The translations under genes and the position numbers were made by a program. From contig JAHIGH010000010.1 of NCBI GenBank assembly GCA_018900295.1, positions 1 to 5,064 on the forward strand: 5,064 nucleotides of DNA. Direction: 5' to 3'. The notes under the pieces are model-generated. The model saw nothing but the letters and a program-made list of their open reading frames with translations. It searched no databases and was not told the DNA's origin. This document shows positions 1-4,578 of this stretch, one piece after another. How positions within the stretch are numbered: position 1 is the stretch's first letter; every line of letters starts with the position of its first letter. The stretch is from Patescibacteria group bacterium (lineage in GTDB: Bacteria; Patescibacteriota; Microgenomatia; Levybacterales; UBA12049).

Positions 1-145
1 ATGGATTGATAAAACCACCAACAATCTTCCCAAAGAAGGACAAACCGACAATCTTGAAACAAGAGAAGAACAAATAATCACCGACCCCTTGGGTAACAAA
101 TATTGTCTCAGCTGCCCCATCCCCACTCCCACCCCCACACCCTAA
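1..145 (+). CDS. 3' end of an unidentified protein with Pro/Thr tail (5' partial)
   Basis: An open frame runs in from the left edge (codons starting at position 2) to a TAA at 143-145, giving 47 residues of a C-terminus. The visible part is polar and charged (NLPKEGQTDNLETREEQ), then has a stretch with two cysteines (NKYCLSC) and ends in a low-complexity PTPTPTP tail. Such a tail suggests an exported or surface protein whose last residues are an extended linker. The pattern IDKTT followed by an acidic stretch loosely resembles the region after the transpeptidase domain of some class A PBPs, but this is a weak impression and no domain is recognisable. The absence of in-frame stops over 142 bases and the gene-like amino acid use support a real frame; an intergenic chance frame remains possible. 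Function unknown. Confidence 0.55.
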   Translation, partial: WIDKTTNNLPKEGQTDNLETREEQIITDPLGNKYCLSCPIPTPTPTP

Positions 146-167
146 AACCTACACTTTAGATTTGCTT

Positions 168-195
168 GCCCTTCCGTAGCCTTGGCGAAGGAGGG
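168..195. repeat. GC-rich hairpin-forming intergenic repeat
   Basis: This 28-base element stands out from its AT-rich surroundings. CCTTC (170-174) pairs with GAAGG (187-191), and inside it GCC (179-181) pairs with GGC (184-186) across a two-base loop, leaving a four-base bulge on the left. A different register pairs CCCT (169-172) with AGGG (192-195). No T-run follows on either strand, so it is not a classical intrinsic terminator. It sits 22 bases after the stop of the upstream gene and just before an AT-rich direct repeat. The look is that of a dispersed palindromic repeat; I have an impression that similar CCTTCG/CGAAGG hairpins recur in CPR genomes, but only one copy lies in this window. 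Confidence 0.5.
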
Positions 196-198
196 AAA

Positions 199-220
199 TT
201 TGAATTTTGAAATCTGAAAT
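199..220. repeat. AT-rich TTTGAA-type direct repeat
   Basis: TTTGAA occurs at 199-204, with degenerate copies following (TTTTGAAATCTGAAAT). The 13-mer TTTGAATTTTGAA at 199-211 recurs exactly at 3336-3348, inside the 3' end of rpiB, so this belongs to a family dispersed in the window. It directly follows the GC-rich hairpin and contains the -35 box of the promoter for the next gene. Confidence 0.6.
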
Positions 221-228
221 TATATAAT
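200..228 (+). promoter_or_regulatory. sigma70-type promoter for the small membrane protein gene
   Basis: TTGAAT (200-205) and a perfect TATAAT (223-228) are separated by exactly 17 bases, which is the optimal spacing. The start of transcription is expected about seven bases after the -10 box, that is at about 235, which is the A of the ATG of the next gene. The mRNA would therefore be leaderless or nearly so, and the absence of any purine-rich ribosome site before 235 agrees. The -35 box lies within the AT repeat at 199-220. Confidence 0.55.
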
Positions 229-234
229 AATATT

Positions 235-387
235 ATGTCCAAACCGCCCCATGAGCCATTATCTCAAAACCTTATAAAATACAACCGTGAATCAGGCAAA
301 AAAACTCTCGTCTTTATAGGAATAATCATCACACTTATCACCATCTTCACCATTTTCTCGCTTATCTTAATACTCAAAAAACCCTAA
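235..387 (+). CDS. small single-pass membrane protein, function unknown
   Basis: This 50-residue frame starts with ATG at 235 and ends with TAA at 385-387. The first 23 residues (MSKPPHEPLSQNLIKYNRES, then GKK) are polar and net positive. Residues 24-47 form one hydrophobic segment rich in Ile, Leu, Phe and Thr, and the protein ends in KKP. By the positive-inside rule both ends carry lysines; the longer basic N-terminus is probably cytoplasmic. There is no signal-peptidase motif and no recognisable domain. It lies between the upstream partial gene and the PBP gene on the same strand. The well-spaced promoter, the sharp change from polar to hydrophobic, and the clean fit in the gap argue for a real gene. 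A small envelope or cell-wall accessory peptide is possible but unproven. Confidence 0.6.
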   Translation: MSKPPHEPLSQNLIKYNRESGKKTLVFIGIIITLITIFTIFSLILILKKP

Positions 388-464
388 ACTCTTACAAATT
401 CCATCGAAAAACAAAACAAATCTCAATAACATACGGGTTCATCATTTGAACACAAAAAAACCAC

Positions 465-493
465 TTCTAAATCGAGTAACCCTCTAGTATAAT
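465..493 (+). promoter_or_regulatory. probable promoter of the PBP gene
   Basis: A perfect TATAAT lies at 488-493. The best -35 candidate at 17-base spacing is TTCTAA (465-470), which matches the consensus at only three positions, so the promoter would depend mainly on its -10 box. Transcription would begin near 500, leaving an untranslated leader of about 18 bases with no Shine-Dalgarno sequence before the ATG at 518. Confidence 0.45.
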
Positions 494-517
494 CAACTCT
501 GTAATCCAATTGAACAT

Positions 518-2632
518 ATGCGGGTAATTTTACAAATACTATTTACTATTCTTGTCCTGCTTATAAAAATCGAAGACTGCATTAGGTTTATATGTAATAA
601 CTGCTATCGTCTTTTCCGATTTTTATTCCGAAGAAAAAAAATCCCAAAAAAAAGCAAACATATCGCAGCAACTTTCTCCTTACGTACCAAAATTAAATAT
701 TTCTCATTAGGCATTTTCTTTTCCTGCTTTTTATTTTTTCTGCCAATAATCATCCTGATTTTTCTGCAAGATCTTCCCAGTCCCAAAGAATTGACACTTA
801 GACAAAGCTATCAAACAACAAAAATACTTGACAAAAATGGCATTCTCCTGGCGCAAATCTATAATACTCAAAATCGAACATCCGTTTCATTAACTGATAT
901 CCCCAAGCACCTTCAACAAGCAACTCTTGCCATTGAAGATAAGAATTTCTACAAACATCCGGGCTTTGACATATCATCAATTATTCGCGCAATTAGCATA
1001 AATCTCTCAGGAAAAAGCATGCAAGGAGGATCAACAATTACACAACAACTCATCAAATCCTCCATTCTGACTCCACAAAAAAGTCTATCCCGCAAATTCA
1101 AAGAAGTAATTCTCGCATTCTGGGCCGAACGCATTTACACCAAAAATCAAATCCTTGAAATGTATTTCAACCAGGTGCCATATGGCGGAACTGCCTGGGG
1201 TATTGAAGCAGCCGCTCAAACATATTTTAACAAAAGCGCCAAAAACCTCAATCTCGCGCAAAGTTCTTTTCTCGCCGGACTCACCGCCTCGCCCACCACC
1301 TATTCCCCCTATGGCAACGATCCCAATCTCTGGCAGAAGCGGCAAAAAGAAGTGCTTTCAAGAATGGTGGCTCTTGGTTTTATTTCTCAAAAACAATCCC
1401 TTGACGCGCAAAAAGAAAAATTAATATTTAAGAAACAATATACTGCCATTCACGCGCCGCATTTTGTTACCTATGTAAAAAACCTTCTGGCTCAAAAATA
1501 CGGATTGCCCATGCTGGAAAAAGGAGGACTGAGTATTACAACAAGCCTTGATCTCAAAACACAGGAAATGTCGGAAAAAATAGTTAAAGAAGAGGTTGAT
1601 AGCAATGCATATCTCAATCTCACAAACGGAGCCGCGCTTATCACCAACCCCAAAAACGGTGATATTCTCGCCATGATTGGAAGCAAAGACTTTGATGATC
1701 CAAACGACGGCAATTTCAACGTCGCGACCTCACTTCGCCAACCGGGGTCTTCTATAAAAGTTGTCACTTATGCCTCAGCACTGGAAAATGGATTCACGGC
1801 TGCATCCATTCTTGAAGACACGCCAGTGAGTTACCGGACCGGAACCGGAATTTACTCTCCGGTAAATTACGACGGAAAATTTCACGGCAAAGTACCTCTT
1901 CGTATCGCCCTCGCAAATTCTTTTAATATTCCTGCGGTAAAAATACTAAATCAAATTGGTGTGCCGGCAATGGTAAATTTAGGAAAAAAAATGGGAATAT
2001 CCGGTTGGGGCGATCCGAAAAATTATGGCCTATCCATAACACTTGGCGCTGCTGAAGTAACCATGCTGGACATGGCAACTGTCTATGGAACCCTTGCCAA
2101 CGATGGTAATCGGGTCAATCTCAATCCAATCCTGAAAATAACTGACGCTGGAGGAAATATACTCGAACAAAAAATATCTGCGCCCCCACAACCAATACTT
2201 GAAGAAGGAGTAGCATTTATTCTGTCAGACATCCTGGCAGACAATAAGTCAAGAGCTATGGAATTTGGCGTGAGTTCCCCTCTGCATATACCCGGACACA
2301 CGGTTTCTGTAAAAACAGGAACCACTGACAACAAAAGAGACAATTGGACCGATGGCTATACCAATAACTTCGTCGTTATTGTTTGGGTAGGAAATAACGA
2401 TAATTCCCCCATGAGCCCGAATCTTGCCTCAGGTATTACCGGCGCTGCCCCGATCTGGCATAAAATAATGAAAAACCTGCTAAGCAAAACACCTGAAACC
2501 AAACCAACACCTCCATCAGTTGTAGTCCAAAAATTATGTGCGAAAAAAATTGAGTACCTGCTCAAAAGAACCGAAAATACTCCTGAATGTAAACCTTTAC
2601 AGACCTATTCTACGCATTCTTTAAGTAATTGA
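518..2632 (+). CDS. class A penicillin-binding protein (PBP1A type: transglycosylase plus transpeptidase)
   Basis: A bifunctional peptidoglycan synthase of 704 residues that polymerises lipid II into glycan strands and cross-links stem peptides outside the membrane. A hydrophobic stretch (3-17) and a basic cytoplasmic region (31-60) precede the membrane anchor (62-83). The GT51 transglycosylase domain spans about 100-290, with EDKNFYKHPGFD (catalytic E140), GGSTITQQL (170-178), RKFKE (second conserved Glu, E196) and the ILEMYFNQVPYGG segment. The transpeptidase domain spans about 370-650 and has all three penicillin-binding motifs: SSIK (nucleophile S411, K414), SFN (468-470) and KTGT (599-602). 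A Pro-rich linker (659-666) leads to a tail with C674 and C691. Length is usual for the family. ATG 518 is chosen because it keeps the whole N-terminal region and no later Met occurs before residue 168. The 3' end overlaps convergent rpe by 28 bases. Function call is secure. Confidence 0.97.
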   Translation: MRVILQILFTILVLLIKIEDCIRFICNNCYRLFRFLFRRKKIPKKSKHIAATFSLRTKIKYFSLGIFFSCFLFFLPIIILIFLQDLPSPKELTLRQSYQTTKILDKNGILLAQIYNTQNRTSVSLTDIPKHLQQATLAIEDKNFYKHPGFDISSIIRAISINLSGKSMQGGSTITQQLIKSSILTPQKSLSRKFKEVILAFWAERIYTKNQILEMYFNQVPYGGTAWGIEAAAQTYFNKSAKNLNLAQSSFLAGLTASPTTYSPYGNDPNLWQKRQKEVLSRMVALGFISQKQSLDAQKEKLIFKKQYTAIHAPHFVTYVKNLLAQKYGLPMLEKGGLSITTSLDLKTQEMSEKIVKEEVDSNAYLNLTNGAALITNPKNGDILAMIGSKDFDDPNDGNFNVATSLRQPGSSIKVVTYASALENGFTAASILEDTPVSYRTGTGIYSPVNYDGKFHGKVPLRIALANSFNIPAVKILNQIGVPAMVNLGKKMGISGWGDPKNYGLSITLGAAEVTMLDMATVYGTLANDGNRVNLNPILKITDAGGNILEQKISAPPQPILEEGVAFILSDILADNKSRAMEFGVSSPLHIPGHTVSVKTGTTDNKRDNWTDGYTNNFVVIVWVGNNDNSPMSPNLASGITGAAPIWHKIMKNLLSKTPETKPTPPSVVVQKLCAKKIEYLLKRTENTPECKPLQTYSTHSLSN
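2605..2632. other. 28-base tail-to-tail overlap of the PBP and rpe coding regions
   Basis: The PBP frame stops at TGA 2630-2632 on the plus strand, and the rpe frame stops at TAG (complement of 2605-2607) on the minus strand. The last nine PBP codons and the last eight rpe codons are thus written on opposite strands of the same DNA. No hairpin with a T-run is visible on either strand nearby, so transcripts of the two genes are likely to overlap at their 3' ends. Confidence 0.85.
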
Positions 2633-3234
2633 TACTGTTGTTGCGCCGACTCGCCGCCAAAAAGAAAACTCGTCGCCACAAATCTTCTCGCTCCCGCGGT
2701 GCAACCCAACTTTACGGTAGCGGCGTCAACCCCTCCGTCAATTTCAATCGGAATCGTAGTCAAACCTGCCAACTTTTTAACCTTCTCCAAATTATCTTTC
2801 ATAAAGCTTTGACCCGAAAATCCCGCCTTGACCGTCATCACCAGAATACTATCCAAGTCATCAAACGAAACTTTTATCGCTTCAACCGGCGTCTCAGCAT
2901 CAATGCCCAGCGCAACTTCCCCCAACAATTGTGCTTGAGCCACAAATTCTGTTTGATCCGGCATTTTCTCGACATGTCCGATAAACCTGTTAAAACCCGC
3001 GTCAGCAAAAGGCTTAAGGTATTTAATAGGATCCTCAACCATCATATGCACTTCAAACAAAAAATCTTTACTATACTTTACAAAAGGTGAGGGGTCAAAA
3101 AAAGTAGTATTCTGCGCAAATTTCCCGTCAATGAGATCAATATGCACGCTCTTAGCAAATGGTCGGTAAATCTCCAATTTACGCTCAATCTCTGCCCAAT
3201 CTTTTTCCAATATTCCGGGTATTATCTCAAACAT
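2605..3234 (-). CDS. rpe: ribulose-phosphate 3-epimerase (divergent)
   Basis: A 209-residue TIM-barrel enzyme that interconverts D-ribulose 5-phosphate and D-xylulose 5-phosphate in the cytoplasm, in the non-oxidative pentose phosphate pathway. Residues expected to bind the metal are all present: H31 and D33 in HIDLIDG, H63 in VHMMVEDP, and D166 in IEIDGGVD; D33 and D166 are also the expected acid/base pair. H87 in GHVE and the GFSGQSF loop (138-144) fit the phosphate and substrate site. Differences from the usual sequence are PGILEKDW near the N-terminus instead of PSILSADF, and TVKAGFSGQ instead of SVNPGFGGQ. Length is slightly under the family norm of about 220. The gene follows rpiB after 58 bases on the same strand, which supports cotranscription and the pathway role. 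Specificity for ribulose-5-P rather than a related ketose phosphate is inferred from the rpiB neighbour. The ATG at 3234 lacks a Shine-Dalgarno sequence. Confidence 0.9.
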   Translation of the reverse strand: MFEIIPGILEKDWAEIERKLEIYRPFAKSVHIDLIDGKFAQNTTFFDPSPFVKYSKDFLFEVHMMVEDPIKYLKPFADAGFNRFIGHVEKMPDQTEFVAQAQLLGEVALGIDAETPVEAIKVSFDDLDSILVMTVKAGFSGQSFMKDNLEKVKKLAGLTTIPIEIDGGVDAATVKLGCTAGARRFVATSFLFGGESAQQQYQLLKECVE

Positions 3235-3241
3235 AATAAAA

Positions 3242-3352
3242 AGGTCAAAAGTTAAAAGTCAAAATCCAAAAATACAAGTAAAAATTAAAAACTTATTCAC
3301 TTTTGACTTTTGAATTGTGCTTTTGACTTTTACATTTTGAATTTTGAATTTC
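3242..3352. repeat. AT-rich repeat cluster spanning the rpiB 3' end and the rpiB-rpe gap
   Basis: The 12-mer CTTTTGACTTTT occurs at 3300-3311 and again at 3320-3331, a period of 20 bases. Its 11-base core TTTTGACTTTT is present inverted as AAAAGTCAAAA at 3254-3264. TTTGAATTTTGAA at 3336-3348 matches 199-211 exactly. The inverted copies could pair across a loop of about 36 bases around the rpiB stop codon. The cluster fills the 58-base gap between rpiB and rpe and continues into the last codons of rpiB. The units are too short and irregular for a CRISPR. Confidence 0.75.
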
Positions 3353-3847
3353 TTCTTCAAGTTGCGTAATCTGCTCAACTCTCCTCATGTGTCTCTCTTC
3401 CCCGCTAAAAGGAGTCTCCAAAAATATTTGGACAGCTTTCATCGTATCTTCTTCTTTTAACAAACGCGCGCCCAAAGACAACATATTGGCATCATTATGC
3501 TCGCGTGTAAGCCTCAACATTTCAAATGGATCACTACTCGTTTTGCCATTGACGTCAATCACGCATTTAGAATTATTAAGCGCGTAAAACAAAGCACAGC
3601 GTACATTTTTGTATTTATTGGCAACTATTGCCTCCCCCTGCCCCGACCCTCCAAATACTATTCCGCGACTTGCAGGATCTTTAGATACAGCATCAGCAGC
3701 CTTTCCTACAAACACAGGATAATCATCATCTTTATCATTATCATAAGCCCCGCAATCCACAACCTCATACCCTTTCTCCAAAAGAAAACTTTTCATCTTC
3801 TCCTTCAAAAAATACCCTGCATGGTCACTCCCTAGATATATCTTCAT
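3293..3847 (-). CDS. rpiB: ribose-5-phosphate isomerase B, with a repeat-encoded C-terminal tail
   Basis: A cytoplasmic aldose-ketose isomerase of the LacAB/RpiB family that interconverts ribose 5-phosphate and ribulose 5-phosphate. Visible motifs are GSDHAG (6-11), DDYP (41-44), GGSGQGEAIVANK (66-78), REHNDANMLSLGARL (115-129), and the C-terminal HMRRVEQI (153-160). E. coli-type enzymes have CGTG with a catalytic Cys; here that Cys is replaced by Gly and a Glu (E72) sits in GSGQGE. This matches the mycobacterial type, in which Glu is the catalytic base. An insertion of roughly 12-15 residues (about 91-107) precedes REHND relative to typical RpiB. The last 18 or so residues (IQNSKCKSQKHNSKVKSE) are encoded by AT-rich repeat DNA and lie past the normal end of the domain. 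The gene follows the LytR_C gene after 51 bases and precedes rpe. Confidence 0.93.
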   Translation of the reverse strand: MKIYLGSDHAGYFLKEKMKSFLLEKGYEVVDCGAYDNDKDDDYPVFVGKAADAVSKDPASRGIVFGGSGQGEAIVANKYKNVRCALFYALNNSKCVIDVNGKTSSDPFEMLRLTREHNDANMLSLGARLLKEEDTMKAVQIFLETPFSGEERHMRRVEQITQLEEEIQNSKCKSQKHNSKVKSE

Positions 3848-3865
3848 AAATTATATTTATCTGTA

Positions 3866-3893
3866 TTTTTGATTTTTGATCTTTGATTTTTGA
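3866..3893. repeat. four tandem 7-base units (TTTTTGA) between lytR_C and rpiB
   Basis: Units at 3866-3872, 3873-3879, 3880-3886 (TCTTTGA, one change) and 3887-3893, followed by a run of T. They fill much of the 51-base gap between the LytR_C stop and the rpiB start. Read on the coding strand of the operon this is ATCAAAA-like sequence without GC content, so it is not a terminator. It resembles the TTTGAA/TTTTGAC elements elsewhere in the window. Confidence 0.75.
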
Positions 3894-3898
3894 TTTTT

Positions 3899-4480
3899 TT
3901 ACTTCCCAACTATCACTTCCGCATCGCTCGCTATCTCATCGGATACACTCGCCGATACACTCGCGTAAGCTGGATTTGACTGTAAATCCTTCTTAAGAAG
4001 AGAAGCATACGCGCTCTTACTCCTTTTCACCTGAACTGTCAAATTTCGATAACTAAATACTTCCGCGTTATCCACCTTAACGATCTTATAACCAAGACTC
4101 TCAAGATACGAAGAAACTTGTTTTGCCGCCCCCTTCTCTCCGCTTCCGTTAAGGACTGACACGCTCAATTTACTTCTATCAAGATTCGTTAGCTTATCTT
4201 GGCTGGAAAGTCCTGTTGTTGGATAAATCTCCCCTGTCAAATTGGGTTTTAAAACAGCAGAAACAGATGATGTCGGCAAAGGAGTCACCGTTGGAATATT
4301 TACAACAACAGGCAATGATTTCTTTGGTTTTTTATTCAACGCTCCGATTATGAATAATCCTCCAAGCACAGCTATTAAAATAAAAAGCACTATAAAAATA
4401 AAAGCTCGTTTTGAACCACGCTCTTCTGGCCTCATAGTATAATCCGCGAAAGTCTGATAACCCGATCCATTTTCTCTCAT
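3899..4480 (-). CDS. membrane-anchored LytR_C domain protein
   Basis: A 193-residue protein with a short polar N-terminus (1-25), one hydrophobic membrane segment (about 26-47), a Pro/Thr/Ser-rich linker (52-100) and a C-terminal domain (about 105-192). That domain begins with LSVSVLNGSGEKGAAKQVSS and continues with LESLGYKIVKVDNAE, matching the LytR_C family (VLNGSG..G.A......L...G). Such domains are usually outside the cytoplasm, either fused to LytR-CpsA-Psr phosphotransferases or alone; this protein lacks the LCP catalytic domain. It is probably a cell-envelope protein, with no demonstrated activity. It is the first gene of the minus-strand cluster with rpiB and rpe; this pairing may reflect shared expression rather than shared function. 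The ATG at 4480 is preceded by no Shine-Dalgarno sequence, and the predicted promoter leaves a leader of about 45 bases. Confidence 0.82.
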   Translation of the reverse strand: MRENGSGYQTFADYTMRPEERGSKRAFIFIVLFILIAVLGGLFIIGALNKKPKKSLPVVVNIPTVTPLPTSSVSAVLKPNLTGEIYPTTGLSSQDKLTNLDRSKLSVSVLNGSGEKGAAKQVSSYLESLGYKIVKVDNAEVFSYRNLTVQVKRSKSAYASLLKKDLQSNPAYASVSASVSDEIASDAEVIVGK

Positions 4481-4510
4481 ATAAATTAAAAGAATAGTAA
4501 CATATTTTTA

Positions 4511-4539
4511 TTGAACTTCGTAACTATATGTATTATAGT
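4511..4539 (+). promoter_or_regulatory. plus-strand promoter for the nucleotidyltransferase-like gene
   Basis: TTGAAC (4511-4516) and TATAGT (4534-4539) are separated by exactly 17 bases. Transcription would start near 4546, giving a leader of about 33 bases before the ATG at 4579. The -10 box overlaps the minus-strand -10 box (4532-4537), so RNA polymerase could not occupy both at once. Confidence 0.5.
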
Positions 4540-4540
4540 T
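4522..4540. promoter_or_regulatory. 19-base palindrome within the divergent promoters (possible operator)
   Basis: AACTATA (4522-4528) and TATAGTT (4534-4540) form a perfect inverted repeat with a five-base centre (TGTAT). A second inverted pair, TTGAAC (4511-4516) and GTTCAA (4538-4543), surrounds it. The palindrome covers the -10 boxes of both divergent promoters, a position where a dimeric regulator would block both. In such AT-rich DNA, and because TATAAT-like boxes are part of it, chance is a real alternative. Confidence 0.4.
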
Positions 4541-4560
4541 CAATGACTATTTAAGTGCAA
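4532..4560 (-). promoter_or_regulatory. minus-strand promoter for lytR_C-rpiB-rpe
   Basis: On the minus strand, TTGCAC (4560-4555) and a perfect TATAAT (4537-4532) are 17 bases apart. Transcription would start near 4525, leaving about 45 bases before the LytR_C ATG at 4480. The -35 box matches only the first three consensus bases, but the -10 box and spacing are ideal. I see no second convincing promoter before rpiB or rpe, consistent with one transcript. Confidence 0.5.
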
Positions 4561-4578
4561 TTTTAAATTACTAACTTT

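Noticed and set aside
437..451. GTTCA-TCATT-TGAAC hairpin as terminator of the small membrane gene
   Set aside because: The stem has only five pairs and is followed by C and A residues rather than T, so it would not end transcription by itself.
1085..1424. Open frames of 86-89 codons on both strands inside the PBP gene
   Set aside because: They coincide with the GC-richer transglycosylase region and are shadows of the PBP frame, which carries conserved motifs throughout.
2621..2640. TGA read as glycine (Gracilibacteria/SR1-type code) extending the PBP
   Set aside because: The PBP is already full length at the TGA, the other genes end at TAA or TAG, and none of them needs an internal TGA to be read through.
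2629..3090. 153-codon plus-strand open frame opposite rpe
   Set aside because: It lies wholly within or opposite rpe, whose full set of epimerase motifs is on the other strand. Its product is a basic low-quality sequence without any domain.
3497..3835. 112-codon plus-strand open frame opposite rpiB
   Set aside because: It is the antisense shadow of rpiB; the RpiB motifs on the minus strand are unmistakable.
3850..3855. TATAAT on the minus strand just before rpiB as an rpiB promoter
   Set aside because: Only two bases separate it from the ATG at 3847, so transcription would start inside the gene, and no -35 box lies at the right distance.
3866..3893. Possible CRISPR-like array
   Set aside because: The units are 7 bases, contiguous and without spacers, so this is a simple tandem repeat.
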